From NCBI RefSeq assembly GCF_022398475.1, contig NZ_JAKEVM010000007.1, positions 1 through 61,960 on the forward strand: a stretch of 61,960 bases of DNA. The letters run 5' to 3'. Below, piece by piece: positions 1 through 11,570 of this stretch. This stretch comes from Pseudoalteromonas shioyasakiensis. GTDB lineage: Bacteria; Pseudomonadota; Gammaproteobacteria; Enterobacterales; Alteromonadaceae. A program made the translations under genes and the position numbers. Below the pieces are notes generated by a model that worked only from the letters and a program-made list of their open reading frames with translations, searched no databases and was not told the DNA's origin. Within the stretch, counting starts at the first letter, position 1. Every line of letters begins with the position of its first letter.

Positions 1-255
1 AATCCCACTTAATCCCACTTGGGCTAATCTTATGGCGTGAGGCCCGAAGGTCCCCCACTTTGGTCCGTAGACATCATGCGGTATTAGCAGTCGTTTCCAA
101 CTGTTGTCCCCCACCATAAGGCATATTCCCAAGCATTACTCACCCGTCCGCCGCTCGTCAGCAGAGTAGCAAGCTACTCTCTGTTACCGCTCGACTTGCA
201 TGTGTTAGGCCTGCCGCCAGCGTTCAATCTGAGCCATGATCAAACTCTTCAATTA
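1..255 (-). rRNA. rrs: 16S ribosomal RNA gene, 5' part only
   Basis: Read on the minus strand from about 255 downwards, the sequence has the canonical bacterial 16S start (AATTGAAGAGTTTGATC at 255-239), followed by the stretch recognised by universal primer 27F and the variable V1/V2 region with its GAGTAGCTTGCTACTC stem. Only about 250 of roughly 1,540 bases lie inside the window; the rest of the operon runs off the left edge. The last bases at the edge (1-20) are a direct repeat of AATCCCACTT, where a normal 16S would continue into a different conserved sequence, so the extreme edge may be an assembly artefact. The mature 5' end is estimated by homology. Confidence 0.97.
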
Positions 256-461
256 AAAGCTTTTTGAAACCGAAGTTTCGTGCTCAATGAATTCTGTATA
301 AATTGACTATATAGTCACTCATAAGAAATTGAGACTCTAAATTTGTTTGCGTCATCTAGCGAACTAGAATCTGCTGTTAGAACTCAATCTGTACGAGTGC
401 CCACACAGATGATTGCTTTATATTGTTAAAGAACGTTGCGACGATGTCGCTAGGGATGCGT
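256..461 (-). other. 16S rRNA leader with boxA antiterminator
   Basis: This is the transcribed spacer between the rRNA promoters and 16S. On the minus strand it holds the boxA-like sequence GTTCTTTAACAATAT (about 436-422) and then the conserved tract ending GTGTGGGCACTCG that rRNA leaders carry. The same leader recurs at 61728-61960 on the plus strand. The two copies match closely except in a short segment near 16S (297-326 here), where this copy has a 12-base palindrome at 305-316. No gene is visible between 256 and 789. A short open frame in the leader (499-711, minus) has no support. Confidence 0.85.
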
Positions 462-489
462 ATAATACATCCTTAATTTTTCGAGTCAA
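462..489 (-). promoter_or_regulatory. rRNA operon promoter P2
   Basis: On the minus strand TTGACT (489-484) is followed after 16 bases by TATTAT (467-462). It lies about 210 bases upstream of 16S and is identical to the P2 element of the second rRNA leader at 61700-61727. Position, spacing and duplication support a sigma-70 promoter. The start site has not been mapped. Confidence 0.8.
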
Positions 490-597
490 TACTTAATTTC
501 AAACTTTCTTTCGATTATTTGAAACCGAAGTTTTACTTAACTCTCTGCTACGTTGTTCAGCGCCTTTCGTTGCTGCCCGCCGTGTCAGTGGGGTCGC

Positions 598-625
598 ATT
601 ATAGGGAGATGGATTTTTTACGCAA
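598..625 (-). promoter_or_regulatory. rRNA operon promoter P1
   Basis: On the minus strand TTGCGT (625-620) and a perfect TATAAT (603-598) are separated by 16 bases. The element lies upstream of P2, giving the tandem P1/P2 arrangement typical of gammaproteobacterial rRNA operons. The same pair recurs at 61562-61589, and the region between P1 and P2 is largely conserved between copies. Confidence 0.75.
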
Positions 626-789
626 GCACTTTTTTCAATAAAATTTAAAAAAACGTACTGTTCGCTCAGCTTTTGAACTAAACGCCCTAAAACTGGGTGT
701 TTTGCAGTCAATTTAGGCCTGTTTTGGTGTATTTATTTGCTTCGCTGTTACACTAGACTGAGCGCATTTTAAAATTAAAAGGTGAATTT

Positions 790-1323
790 ATGACTATCCG
801 TTCTTATAAAGGGATCACTCCGACATACGATAATAGTGTTTATATTGATGAGTCATCGGTTTTAGTGGGTGATATTACGCTTGGTAAAGATTCAAGTGTT
901 TGGCCTCTTGTTGCTGCGCGAGGTGATGTTAACTATATACGTATTGGTGAACGTACGAACATTCAAGATGGCAGTGTTTTACATTTAACTCGTGCCTCTA
1001 AGTCAAACCCCGATGGCTACCCTCTTATTATTGGTGATGATGTCACTGTTGGTCATAAAGTTATGCTACACGGCTGCCAACTTGGTAATCGTATACTTGT
1101 TGGTATGGGCGCAATAGTAATGGATAACGCAATTGTTGAAGATGATGTGATCATTGGTGGTGGTTCACTGGTACCACCTAACAAGCGTTTAGAGTCTGGT
1201 TACCTCTATGTAGGAAGCCCTGTTAAACAGGCTCGCCCTTTAACAGAGCAAGAGCGCGCCTTTTTAAAAATCTCTGCTGATAATTATGTTCAGCTTAAAG
1301 ATGAATACTTAGCTGAGGGCTAA
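790..1323 (+). CDS. yrdA: Gamma-class carbonic anhydrase family protein (YrdA)
   Basis: This 177-residue protein is built of hexapeptide repeats that fold as a left-handed beta-helix, the gamma carbonic anhydrase fold. The three expected metal-binding histidines are present at residues 65, 89 and 94 (VLHLT, VGHKVMLHG), with Arg44/Asp46 and Gln59 in family positions. Catalytic activity is uncertain, since many YrdA-type proteins have weak or no demonstrated hydration activity. An AGGTG ribosome site precedes the ATG. It lies next to the rRNA operon and converges on yrdB with a 4-base overlap of stop codons. In E. coli yrdA is likewise beside yrdB-aroE and an rRNA operon. Confidence 0.95.
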   Translation: MTIRSYKGITPTYDNSVYIDESSVLVGDITLGKDSSVWPLVAARGDVNYIRIGERTNIQDGSVLHLTRASKSNPDGYPLIIGDDVTVGHKVMLHGCQLGNRILVGMGAIVMDNAIVEDDVIIGGGSLVPPNKRLESGYLYVGSPVKQARPLTEQERAFLKISADNYVQLKDEYLAEG

Positions 1324-1574
1324 AACACTTCGGTTAATTCAATTTGTCCTGCCGAGTTATACTGCTCATCTTCGATCAGTTGCTCGGCGAGTTCTTCGTA
1401 ATCGAAACGATAAGATTCAAAGTAATTTACTGCACTGCTTTGATCTGCAAAATCATACTTGCTGGTATTAATAACACACTCCACCATCAAGCCACTTACT
1501 TGTGCGAAGAATACCAACTGCTTTTCTTCAGGCTTAAATTCGAGTCTGTCTATAAATTGAATAGCTTGATTCAC
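1320..1574 (-). CDS. yrdB: DUF1488 family protein (YrdB)
   Basis: This small acidic protein of 84 residues resembles E. coli YrdB (DUF1488). It has a short beta-rich N-terminal half and an acidic helical C-terminal half (from [10 protein letters not shown]). No catalytic motif, signal peptide or membrane segment is visible, so it is probably cytosolic. Its start overlaps the aroE stop by 4 bases (ATGA), so it is translationally coupled to aroE, and its end overlaps the convergent yrdA gene. The function of the family is not established. Confidence 0.88.
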   Translation of the reverse strand: MNQAIQFIDRLEFKPEEKQLVFFAQVSGLMVECVINTSKYDFADQSSAVNYFESYRFDYEELAEQLIEDEQYNSAGQIELTEVF

Positions 1575-2395
1575 GCAATTTCTCCTGCTTTAAGCGCGAT
1601 AACAACGGGAATAATTTCTGGCATTTTATTGCGCCATACAAAATAAGCTTGTGCTGCTTGGCCAACTAGCATGCCACAACCATCGAGTGTTAAACATGTT
1701 GTGTTAATCGACTTAACCCAACTAATAAATGCGGTATCGTCATTAGCGTAAAACATATCGTAAGCGCACTGACACGTAGCAACATGGTCTTCAGCTATAC
1801 CCGGCAGGTCTCCAGTTACACTACTTGAGGTTGAATTAATCACCACATCATAGTTGTTTGCTGGGATATCATTTAAAGCAAAGCCCTGTACATCTATTTC
1901 ACCATTAAAATGACTCGCTAGCGCCTTTGCTTTTTCGGCGGTACGGTTGGCTATTGTTAAGCTTTCGATATGCTCATTCAATAATGGCTGAATGACACCT
2001 CGCGCTGCACCACCGGCGCCAATAAGAAGAACTCGCTGCCCTTTTAAGGTGACATTATTAGCTAAAAGATCTTTAACAAGTCCTACACCATCGGTGTTAT
2101 CACCCAGTAGGCTGCCATCTTCAAGCTGTTTAATAGTATTTACGGCTCCGGCAATTTTCGCTTGCTCTGTTAGTTCATCGACCATAGCAAACGCTTGCTC
2201 TTTAAACGGCAAAGTGACATTAGCCCCTTTACCACCAGCAGCGAAAAACTCAGCGACAGTTTTTTCAAATGCATCTGTTGGTGCTAAAATGGCGCTGTAT
2301 TGTATTTGCTCGTTTAATGATGCAGCAAATTGTGCGTGTATTGCGGGTGATTTCGAATGTTTTATTGGATTTCCAAAAACCGCGTATTTGTCCAT
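1571..2395 (-). CDS. aroE: Shikimate 5-dehydrogenase
   Basis: It reduces 3-dehydroshikimate to shikimate with NADPH, the fourth step of the chorismate pathway. The 274-residue length matches E. coli AroE. The substrate site is visible as SKSPAIH (14-20), catalytic Lys65 in NVTLPFKE and Asp102 in GDNTDGVG. The nucleotide-binding loop is GAGGAARG at about 126-133, followed by NRT, the basic loop that favours NADP(H). It is the upstream gene of an aroE-yrdB pair and diverges from the globin gene at 2437 across a 41-base gap, so the promoters must overlap or sit in flanking coding DNA. Confidence 0.97.
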   Translation of the reverse strand: MDKYAVFGNPIKHSKSPAIHAQFAASLNEQIQYSAILAPTDAFEKTVAEFFAAGGKGANVTLPFKEQAFAMVDELTEQAKIAGAVNTIKQLEDGSLLGDNTDGVGLVKDLLANNVTLKGQRVLLIGAGGAARGVIQPLLNEHIESLTIANRTAEKAKALASHFNGEIDVQGFALNDIPANNYDVVINSTSSSVTGDLPGIAEDHVATCQCAYDMFYANDDTAFISWVKSINTTCLTLDGCGMLVGQAAQAYFVWRNKMPEIIPVVIALKAGEIA

Positions 2396-2436
2396 AGTGA
2401 AGCAACCTCTTCGCCCTGTAGAGCTTTATTAATATT

Positions 2437-2868
2437 ATGATTAAACGACTTTTTTCTAAATCGAAACCAACGCCTGAAACACCTACCCCAGAAAAAACAC
2501 CTTACGAAATTATTGGCGGTGAAGCAGGAGCTCGAGCAATTGCAAATCGATTTTACGACATAATGGCCACAGATGAATACGCCAAACCATTATATGATAT
2601 GCATCCGCAGCCTTTAGATAGAATTCGCCAAGTCTTCTTTGAGTTTTTATCTGGCTGGCTGGGCGGCCCTGACCTATTCGTTGAAAAATATGGTCACCCA
2701 ATGCTAAGAAAGCGTCACATGCCTTTCCCTATTGATCAAGACCTACGTGACCAATGGATGCATTGTATGAATAAAACGCTTGATATCGAGATTGATAACC
2801 CACTACTTCGCGAAGGGTTAAGACAGTCGTTATCGCAACTCGCCAGCCATATGATCAATCAAAACTAA
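2437..2868 (+). CDS. Group II truncated haemoglobin
   Basis: This 143-residue cytosolic globin has about 23 extra Pro/Lys/Thr-rich residues at its N-terminus. The truncated-haemoglobin signature is clear: a B-helix tyrosine (Tyr40 in ANRFYDIM), the proximal histidine in RKRHMPF (His94) and the G8 tryptophan (Trp107 in RDQWMHC), a group II hallmark. Such proteins bind O2, and several are linked to NO or redox chemistry; the ligand here is inferred. It is followed 81 bases later by a chemoreceptor with a c-type haem motif. A 15-bp inverted repeat lies between them. Confidence 0.92.
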   Translation: MIKRLFSKSKPTPETPTPEKTPYEIIGGEAGARAIANRFYDIMATDEYAKPLYDMHPQPLDRIRQVFFEFLSGWLGGPDLFVEKYGHPMLRKRHMPFPIDQDLRDQWMHCMNKTLDIEIDNPLLREGLRQSLSQLASHMINQN

Positions 2869-2892
2869 CTAAGCTTTGCGCTATATCAATGT

Positions 2893-2943
2893 ACGCTTTT
2901 TCTAAATAAAGATAATAAATTTTCCTTAATTTAGAAAAAGCGT
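2893..2943. repeat. Perfect 15-bp inverted repeat before the chemoreceptor gene
   Basis: The left arm ACGCTTTTTCTAAAT (2893-2907) is the exact reverse complement of the right arm (2929-2943), with 21 bases between. The right arm ends 6 bases before the ATG at 2950, where a ribosome-binding site would be. RNA through it could fold and hide the start, or as DNA it could be a repressor site. It is AT-rich, so it is a weak candidate for an intrinsic terminator of the globin gene. Confidence 0.7.
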
Positions 2944-2949
2944 CGTCGA

Positions 2950-4545
2950 ATGAAGTCTATCCAATTTAAAATTTATGCTTTGTTAGCACTAACAGGCGTA
3001 TTGGTATTATTTGCCAGTATATTTAGTAGTGCCCAGCAACAACATGAATTAGCAAGAGATACCGTTGAAAGTAACATAAAACTGCTTGCCGATAATTACT
3101 TTGATTCTATTAATACCATGATGCTGACAGGCACTATGGCTAATCGTGAAATTCTAAGTACTAAATTAAGAAGCCACCCTAATATTGAAGACGCTCATAT
3201 CATACGTAGTCCAATCGTTAATAAAATTTATGGGCCTGGAAATGCCAACCAAGTTGTGACTAACGATGCTGAGCGAAAAGCACTAACAGGCACTGAAGCA
3301 CTATTTATTGATAATCAAAAAAGTACGATGACTTATCTAAAGCCTATGTTTGCTCGCAGTGATTATAAAGGAACAAACTGCTTAGGCTGCCATCAAGCAC
3401 AAGAAGGCGATGTGTTAGGTGTAGTAAAAATTAGTTATTCGTTGGCTGATATTGAGCAAGAAGTATCGCAAAACACCTTAATGAACACGCTACTATTAGC
3501 GGCTATTTTCATTTCGGCTTTCTCACTACTAGCAGTGATGTTTAGAAAAATTTTCATCAAACGCTTAAAAGTCATTAGCCATACCATGCACTTGGCAACC
3601 ACCAATAAAGATTTAAGCCTCACGGTAGATGACAGTAATAATGACGAGCTTAGCTCTCTTGCCACCAGCTTTAATCACATGATTGGTGCGTTTAAAGATA
3701 ATATTGCTCAAGTTTCTCATTCTTCTAAGGTATTGATCCACTCTGCCGAAAGCATTTATGCCTCAGCGGATGCAACCGAGCAAGCGATCTTAAAGCAAAA
3801 GCAAGGGACAGATTCGGTCGCTGCCGCCATCAATGAACTAGAAAGCTCATCAAGCGAAGTTAAAAACACCACCCATTTTGCATCTGAAAAGTCAGAGCAC
3901 AGTAATCAACTTGCACAACAAAGCTTACATGTTGCTGAGCACACTGAGCAAAGTATTAATCAACTTGCGGCAGATGTTAGAGCAGCTGCCGAGCAAGTAA
4001 GTCAACTGCAAACCCAAACGTTAGATGTTGGTAAAGTACTCGAGGTGATCAGTAGCATTGCCGAACAAACAAACTTACTTGCACTTAATGCTGCGATTGA
4101 GGCGGCTCGTGCTGGTGAAGCTGGCCGAGGCTTTGCTGTGGTAGCCGATGAAGTACGTACTTTAGCGACCCGCACCCATGACTCAACCGACGAAATTCGC
4201 CGCACTATCGACAAGCTACAAAGTGAAGCGGCACAAACCGTTAATACGATGAATAATTCTTGCGAAGAAGCAGACGAAAGAGCTGTGCAAGTTAAGCAAG
4301 TAGCTAAAGCATTACGTGATATTTCTTCACAAATGAGTGAGATAAACCAACTTAACGTGCAAATTGCTGATGCCACTGAACAGCAAAACCTCGCGGCTGA
4401 AGAAATTAACCAAAGCGTTATCGCGATTAGTGACAATGCCGAGCACTCATTAGTCGACGCCCATGAAAACCAAAAAGTCAGTGAAGAGCTGTTGTCGTTA
4501 GCTCGTTCACTTGATGAGCAAGTAAGACGCTTTAAATTAAGCTAA
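2950..4545 (+). CDS. Methyl-accepting chemotaxis protein with periplasmic c-haem motif
   Basis: This 531-residue receptor has a transmembrane helix at about 8-26, a periplasmic sensor at 27-177, a second membrane helix at about 178-198, HAMP at about 199-252 and a long signalling coiled coil to the end. The conserved hairpin tip ([19 protein letters not shown]) that docks CheA/CheW is intact. The sensor carries CLGCH at 144-148, a CXXCH site for covalent haem c. Receptors with c-haem sensor domains are known, for example in Geobacter, so sensing of redox state or a gas is likely but unproven. It follows a truncated haemoglobin gene. No strong Shine-Dalgarno is seen, and a 15-bp inverted repeat ends 6 bases before the ATG. 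Confidence 0.93.
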   Translation: MKSIQFKIYALLALTGVLVLFASIFSSAQQQHELARDTVESNIKLLADNYFDSINTMMLTGTMANREILSTKLRSHPNIEDAHIIRSPIVNKIYGPGNANQVVTNDAERKALTGTEALFIDNQKSTMTYLKPMFARSDYKGTNCLGCHQAQEGDVLGVVKISYSLADIEQEVSQNTLMNTLLLAAIFISAFSLLAVMFRKIFIKRLKVISHTMHLATTNKDLSLTVDDSNNDELSSLATSFNHMIGAFKDNIAQVSHSSKVLIHSAESIYASADATEQAILKQKQGTDSVAAAINELESSSSEVKNTTHFASEKSEHSNQLAQQSLHVAEHTEQSINQLAADVRAAAEQVSQLQTQTLDVGKVLEVISSIAEQTNLLALNAAIEAARAGEAGRGFAVVADEVRTLATRTHDSTDEIRRTIDKLQSEAAQTVNTMNNSCEEADERAVQVKQVAKALRDISSQMSEINQLNVQIADATEQQNLAAEEINQSVIAISDNAEHSLVDAHENQKVSEELLSLARSLDEQVRRFKLS

Positions 4546-4611
4546 ATTGCGCGCTTTTCGTGCAACTGCTAGAGTTGTTATATGTATTTCATAGTAAATA
4601 AGGATGTTTAA

Positions 4612-6580
<1,969 letters not shown>

Positions 6581-6614
6581 AGAAACTCTCCTAAATAAAC
6601 AAATTACAAGTGCA

Positions 6615-7184
6615 TTAAGATTCGACTAACTTATGCATACACGACTTCTGCGGGCATTGTAACACAACACCTGAGGCAGTTTTCTTTTCGGTCATAATTG
6701 GCCACTGGCAGGCCGGGCACTCGGTCGGCACAGGTTTGTGGTTAAGGGTATATTTACAGCGCGGATAGCCATCACAAGAATAAAAGGTTTTGCCAAACTT
6801 ATTACTACGCGCAACCAACTGGCCTTTTTTGCATTTAGGACAAGCAGGTAATTGAGGGGCATCGTCAGGCTCTTCATCATGAGCAATATAGTGGCACTCA
6901 GGATAGCCAGTACACCCAATAAACATACCGTAGCGGCCATTTTTAATTACTAATGGCTTACCACACTCTGGGCAGGCACTGTCTTCGAGTACTTTTATTT
7001 GTTGGCTATCGTGATGAGCTAATGGGCGGATAAAGTCACACTTTGGGTAACTGGCACAGCCTAAGAACGGCCCTGACTTTGAGTTGCGCATAACCAATTC
7101 AGAACCGCATTTAGGGCAAACCTCATACTCTTTTTCGAGTGCATGTTTATCTGCAGAAAAAAGAGAATGGTCGATTTTACTCAT
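6615..7184 (-). CDS. yrdD: Topoisomerase-type C4 zinc-finger protein (YrdD-like)
   Basis: This 189-residue protein consists of four successive C4 zinc-ribbon modules like those at the C-terminus of topoisomerase I (CPKCGSEL...GCASYPKC; CPECGKPL...GCTGYPEC; CPKCKKGQL...SCDGYPRC; CPACQWPI...CPQKSC). The fourth is the most diverged. There is no topoisomerase catalytic domain, so it is a free-standing nucleic-acid-binding finger protein. The E. coli homologue YrdD is similar and also beside tsaC. Its molecular role is not established. It is upstream of tsaC and downstream of smg, all on the minus strand. Confidence 0.92.
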   Translation of the reverse strand: MSKIDHSLFSADKHALEKEYEVCPKCGSELVMRNSKSGPFLGCASYPKCDFIRPLAHHDSQQIKVLEDSACPECGKPLVIKNGRYGMFIGCTGYPECHYIAHDEEPDDAPQLPACPKCKKGQLVARSNKFGKTFYSCDGYPRCKYTLNHKPVPTECPACQWPIMTEKKTASGVVLQCPQKSCMHKLVES

Positions 7185-7255
7185 AAGATTCCTGTGGGGT
7201 TGGCTAATTTTCGCCTAATATACCCAAACTCAACAAAGATACAAGCAAAGTCTAC

Positions 7256-7729
7256 TTAGTGTAATACATCAGCTGGCTCGTCAAATATTAAGTCTTCCAT
7301 TTGTGCGTAAGCTTGCTCTGACCCCGGTACATTAAATAACACCATTAGCACCACCCACTTTAGGTCTTCCAAAGAAATAAATGGTTTATCTAGAGCACAA
7401 AGTCTATCTATAACCATTTCGCGGGTTACAGTGTTAATTACACCTATTTGCTCGATAAACATTAAAAAACCGCGACACTCAACACTTAACATTTGGCATT
7501 CACTATCAGTGTAAATACGCATAGCATGTTGTGGTTGGGCATTAAGGTACGGGTAGATATCGCTTTGTTGTAAGTCAGCAAGTTGCTCTAGCCAATCAAG
7601 GGCTTTGTAGATTTCAGGTTTATTGAAGCCAGCACGAACCAACTCATCGGTAAGTTCGTTCTCTTCAGTAAAGATTTCAGCTTCACTATGGATATAGTTT
7701 TCAAAAAGATACATGAGGATGTCAAACAT
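7256..7729 (-). CDS. smg: Smg family protein (DUF494)
   Basis: This 157-residue protein belongs to the Smg/DUF494 family, found next to dprA in many gammaproteobacteria. The start [16 protein letters not shown] is the diagnostic N-terminus. I chose the ATG at 7729 rather than a TTG five codons upstream because the family begins there and a GGAGG site sits 8 bases before it. The start overlaps the end of dprA, so the genes are translationally coupled. The family is mostly helical and acidic, without known catalytic residues. Its function is unclear. Confidence 0.92.
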   Translation of the reverse strand: MFDILMYLFENYIHSEAEIFTEENELTDELVRAGFNKPEIYKALDWLEQLADLQQSDIYPYLNAQPQHAMRIYTDSECQMLSVECRGFLMFIEQIGVINTVTREMVIDRLCALDKPFISLEDLKWVVLMVLFNVPGSEQAYAQMEDLIFDEPADVLH

Positions 7730-8819
7730 GTTTATGTCCTCCAAGTCTTATATAACCATCTAGTACTCGTTCGATTTTATCTGCGAGCTCTAGGTCGAGT
7801 AACCGAGCTTGTACTTCGTCTACAGGTAATTGGCTGCGCTGTGTTATTTGATCAACACTTGTTACCTCATACCCTATACTTTTAAACACTGGGCAGTCGG
7901 GTTCATCTGCAATAGGCTGTTCTATACTATATAGACTGTTTTCACAGAAAAAGCTCACTTCATCAAGAATATCAGTAATATTTTCTGTCAATTTAGCGCC
8001 TTGCTTAATTAAAAAATGGCTTGCCTCTGAAAGTGGGCTTTTTATTGAACCTGGCACGGCAAACACCTCTTTATTTTGCTCAAGTGCATAGCGTACGGTA
8101 ACCAATGAGCCACTTTTAATTTGCGCTTCGACAATCAATACACCTAATGACAATCCAGAGATAATACGGTTTCGGCGCGGGAAATTAGCGGCATTAGCAG
8201 CCGTTCCCGGTAAGAACTCAGAAACCAACAAGCCCCGCTCAGCAACCTGTTTAATGAGTAAGCGATGACGTTTTGGATAAGCTATATCGATACCCGTACC
8301 AAGTACGGCAATGGTGTTTCCTGACCCTGCTAATGCGCCTTTATGGGCTGCACCATCAATACCCATAGCCATGCCTGATGTCACCGTCATGCCAACAGCA
8401 GAAAGTTGATGGGCAAACTCAGCAGCTACTTCAAGCCCTGTCGGTGTGGCATTACGACTACCGACAATTGCTATTTGCGGTGACAGTAATAGTTCTGTGT
8501 TACCTAAACAAAATAATAAGATAGGTGCATTGGCTATTTGCTTGAGTAAGGGCGGATAGCTGCTATCAAAGTAGCTTATGACTTTGATTTTAAGTCTTGC
8601 TATTAACTCTTGGTAGTGGGCTACTAACTGCCAGTCAGTATTCACTAAGTTATCGGCTTGGCTTTGTGATAAGCCCAGCTGCTGAAGCTCTAAACTAGAT
8701 AGCTTAAATAGCTCATCCAGTTGCTGTTTTTGACTTAATGCAATAAGGCTTTTTATTCCAAGCCCTTTACATAAATAAAAGGCAAGCCAATGGGATAGCT
8801 TGCCTGAAACCTGTGCCAT
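7722..8819 (-). CDS. dprA: DNA-processing protein DprA (Smf)
   Basis: This 365-residue protein loads RecA onto incoming single-stranded DNA during natural transformation and protects it. The Rossmann-like core is visible: [11 protein letters not shown] (about 118-128), [13 protein letters not shown] (147-159), [15 protein letters not shown] and [23 protein letters not shown]. An N-terminal SAM-like helical region and a C-terminal winged-helix-like segment (from about 305) complete the usual three-part layout. Presence of DprA alone does not prove competence. It is followed by overlapping smg and preceded by the LysM protein gene. Confidence 0.96.
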   Translation of the reverse strand: MAQVSGKLSHWLAFYLCKGLGIKSLIALSQKQQLDELFKLSSLELQQLGLSQSQADNLVNTDWQLVAHYQELIARLKIKVISYFDSSYPPLLKQIANAPILLFCLGNTELLLSPQIAIVGSRNATPTGLEVAAEFAHQLSAVGMTVTSGMAMGIDGAAHKGALAGSGNTIAVLGTGIDIAYPKRHRLLIKQVAERGLLVSEFLPGTAANAANFPRRNRIISGLSLGVLIVEAQIKSGSLVTVRYALEQNKEVFAVPGSIKSPLSEASHFLIKQGAKLTENITDILDEVSFFCENSLYSIEQPIADEPDCPVFKSIGYEVTSVDQITQRSQLPVDEVQARLLDLELADKIERVLDGYIRLGGHKHV

Positions 8820-8849
8820 GCTCCCTCCTTAGAGCGCCCAAATTGTGAG

Positions 8850-9968
8850 TTAGTTTATAACTGCATAATCTCCAACTCGGATCGGGTGCTGATTCTTCAC
8901 AATCAATGCGTAGCTAACGTTGTCATATACCTTAAACACCATTAACTCACCGACTTTTTCCTTTGGCATGTGCCATACATTGCTGTCTTCATCGCTTTCA
9001 ATTCCTAACACATCATTTGCATCAGTCATGAATTTCTCAAGACTGTTAGAATCTTCGCGGTAACGCGGACCATTGCGGCCGTCATACACTTCAGGTGATT
9101 GACGCTGAATATCAAGTACAAAACCTGGTTTCACTTGGTCGGAACCTAAGTTTAGTACAACAATGTCCATGGTACTAAATTCACGCATTTCATTAGCTGC
9201 GGCGATAATAGTGCCATCTAAAGTAGCTTCAGGGCGTTTCATAGTGAAATAGGCTGGCAACATTTGCCCTTCCATCGCCGGCATTAAAAAGTCATGCGGC
9301 TTAATTTCTTGTTTTACCAGTTCAACTTTAACTGAGGCAGGTACGCCGTTTTCTACGTCACCGCTTCTAAATGCGCGAACAATCGCCACTAATTCCGCTT
9401 TATTCGCTAGTACTTCATTGGTATTTGGATCAACAAGATCATTGCCTTTACGGTATACGCCATAAGCTTCGTTAAGTGTTAAGTCACCTTTAACGTAAAG
9501 CGTATGGCCCATAGTATTCATTTTGGTATTAACACTGGCACCCAAAATATATGGTTTTTGTGCAATAACATCGGCGCTAATCGCTTGCTCATAACTCAAA
9601 TATGGGCGCAGCAACTCCAAAGGCAACGTCGGCACTGCTTGCTTGCCTTTTGGTGTAATTCGCCCTTCTGGCGAGAGTTTTTTATAACGCGCATTTTTAA
9701 CTAAACGAGGATTTCCGTCTTTATCGTAAATTAAAGTGAGCGCATCACCCGGGTATATTAAATGCGGATTCGCAATTTGCGGGTTCATTTGCCATAAATC
9801 AGGCCATTGCCAAGGTTCATCAAGATACACGCCCGAGATATCCCAAAGCGTATCGCCTTTTTTGACAACATATTGTTTTGGTGCATCTTTTTTAATTGTT
9901 AAAACATCAGCAGCTACCGGAAAAGCACAGCTAATGGCTAACAAAGCCGCAACTAGTGGGTATCTCAT
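8850..9968 (-). CDS. Exported LysM-domain protein
   Basis: I place the start at 9968 (372 residues) because MRYPLVAALLAISCAFPVAA forms a signal peptide and AAGGAAG precedes it; a longer frame from 10007 would bury that signal. After the signal comes a LysM domain (YVVKKGDTLWDISG... to NPHLIYPGDALTL), which binds peptidoglycan. The remaining roughly 280 residues are an uncharacterised beta-rich domain conserved in proteins encoded beside dprA in gammaproteobacteria. It is probably periplasmic and wall-associated. It is divergent from def across 118 bases, and upstream of dprA in the same direction. Confidence 0.9.
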   Translation of the reverse strand: MRYPLVAALLAISCAFPVAADVLTIKKDAPKQYVVKKGDTLWDISGVYLDEPWQWPDLWQMNPQIANPHLIYPGDALTLIYDKDGNPRLVKNARYKKLSPEGRITPKGKQAVPTLPLELLRPYLSYEQAISADVIAQKPYILGASVNTKMNTMGHTLYVKGDLTLNEAYGVYRKGNDLVDPNTNEVLANKAELVAIVRAFRSGDVENGVPASVKVELVKQEIKPHDFLMPAMEGQMLPAYFTMKRPEATLDGTIIAAANEMREFSTMDIVVLNLGSDQVKPGFVLDIQRQSPEVYDGRNGPRYREDSNSLEKFMTDANDVLGIESDEDSNVWHMPKEKVGELMVFKVYDNVSYALIVKNQHPIRVGDYAVIN

Positions 9969-10086
9969 TTGGCTTCCTTGAGTTGTTTTTAGATTATTAT
10001 CGACCAAAACCTGTTAAAGGTGAACACGAATGGCTAAAATAAGAGCATACAATACCCTAAATGAATCACAAGTGTAAAAGGTAACT

Positions 10087-10596
10087 ATGGCTAGGTTAGA
10101 AGTTTTGAGATTTCCGGATGAGCGTTTACGTACAATCGCGAAAGAAGTACCAGAAGTAAACGATGAAGTTCGTCAAATCGTCAAAGACATGCTTGAAACT
10201 ATGTATGACGAAAACGGTATCGGCTTAGCAGCGACGCAAGTAGATATCCACCAGCGAATTGTGGTGATCGACGTATCTGAAGAGCGCGACCAACCGTTAG
10301 TGTTAATCAACCCAGAAATCACCAAAAAAGATGGTTCAACTGTGAGTGAAGAAGGCTGTTTATCTGTTCCTTACTCATACGCAAAAGTTGACCGCGCAGA
10401 AACAGTTACTGTTAAAGCGCTTAATGAAAACGGTGAAGAATTCAGCCTTGACGCTGACGAGCTATTAGCAATTTGTATTCAGCATGAGCTTGATCACCTT
10501 AAAGGCACCCTATTTATTGATTATCTATCGCCTTTAAAGCGCCAACGTATCCGTAAAAAGCTTGAGAAAGAAGCTAAGCTGGCTGCTAAATCATAA
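10087..10596 (+). CDS. def: Peptide deformylase
   Basis: It removes the formyl group from the N-terminal methionine of nascent proteins. All three motifs of the metalloenzyme are present in 169 residues: GIGLAATQV (45-53), EGCLSVP (about 90-96, with the metal-binding Cys) and QHELDHLKG (about 132-140, with two metal-binding His and the catalytic Glu). The length equals E. coli Def. It is the first gene of def-fmt-rsmB-trkA, whose first two products act on the formyl group at opposite ends of its life. Confidence 0.98.
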   Translation: MARLEVLRFPDERLRTIAKEVPEVNDEVRQIVKDMLETMYDENGIGLAATQVDIHQRIVVIDVSEERDQPLVLINPEITKKDGSTVSEEGCLSVPYSYAKVDRAETVTVKALNENGEEFSLDADELLAICIQHELDHLKGTLFIDYLSPLKRQRIRKKLEKEAKLAAKS

Positions 10597-10616
10597 GTTA
10601 ATCAATAGGAATATCT

Positions 10617-11570
10617 GTGACACAACCATTACGCATTATTTTTGCTGGTACGCCGGATTTCGCTGCGCGCCATTTACAAGCACTGATTGACTCAGAGCAC
10701 GACGTTGTTGGTGTATATAGCCAACCTGATCGCCCAGCGGGCCGAGGTAAAAAGCTAAAAGCCAGTGAAGTTAAAGAACTGGCACTTGCTCATGATTTAC
10801 CTGTATTTCAACCGCAATCACTAAAATCAGATGAAGCGCTTGCAGAGCTTACCAGCCTGAACGCCGATATTATGATTGTGGTGGCGTACGGCTTACTGTT
10901 ACCAAAAGCGATTTTAGAAGCACCGCGCTTAGGCTGCTTAAACGTGCATGGCTCTATTTTACCGCGCTGGCGTGGTGCTGCACCGATCCAACGTGCTATT
11001 TGGGCTGGTGACAATGAAACCGGTGTAACAATAATGCAAATGGATGAAGGCTTAGATACCGGCGATATGCTGCATATCAGCCGTTGCCCGATTGATAGCA
11101 CAGAAACCAGTAGCTCTTTATACGATAAATTAGCTGCACTTGGTCCTGATGCACTGATCAGTACAATCAATCGTCTTGCTGCAGGTGAAATCACCCCAGA
11201 AAAGCAAGATGACGCACAAGCAAATTACGCCAAGAAGCTATCAAAAGACGAAGCCAATATTGATTGGTCAATGGATGCTGCGCAAATTGAGCGTAATATC
11301 CGTGCCTTTAATCCATGGCCTGTTTGCTTTACTGAAATGGCAGGACAAACGGTAAAAATTTGGCAAGCCGAAGTTGTATCGCAAACTGCACAAGCCGGTA
11401 AAATCATTGCTGCTGATAAGCAAGGTATTACCGTTGGCTGTGGGCAAGATGCACTTAAAATCACCCTTCTTCAACCACAAGGTAAAAAACCAATGGCTGT
11501 TACTGACTTTTTAAATGGTCGCAGTGATTGGGTTGAACCTGGCTCAGTATTAGGTCAAAGCAATGAGTAA
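10617..11570 (+). CDS. fmt: Methionyl-tRNA formyltransferase
   Basis: It transfers a formyl group from 10-formyl-THF to Met-tRNA(fMet), needed for initiation. The protein is 317 residues and starts with GTG, with AGGA upstream. The N-terminal hydrolase-like domain shows [12 protein letters not shown] (9-20), [11 protein letters not shown] and [19 protein letters not shown] with the catalytic Asn and His. The C-terminal tRNA-binding domain follows from about 205. It lies 20 bases after def, and its end overlaps the rsmB start by 8 bases, so translation is coupled. Confidence 0.98.
   Translation: MTQPLRIIFAGTPDFAARHLQALIDSEHDVVGVYSQPDRPAGRGKKLKASEVKELALAHDLPVFQPQSLKSDEALAELTSLNADIMIVVAYGLLLPKAILEAPRLGCLNVHGSILPRWRGAAPIQRAIWAGDNETGVTIMQMDEGLDTGDMLHISRCPIDSTETSSSLYDKLAALGPDALISTINRLAAGEITPEKQDDAQANYAKKLSKDEANIDWSMDAAQIERNIRAFNPWPVCFTEMAGQTVKIWQAEVVSQTAQAGKIIAADKQGITVGCGQDALKITLLQPQGKKPMAVTDFLNGRSDWVEPGSVLGQSNE

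Noticed and set aside
499..711. Open reading frame on the minus strand in the rRNA leader
   Set aside because: It covers both rRNA promoters and the sequence recurs as promoter DNA at the right edge; no ribosome site and no recognisable protein.
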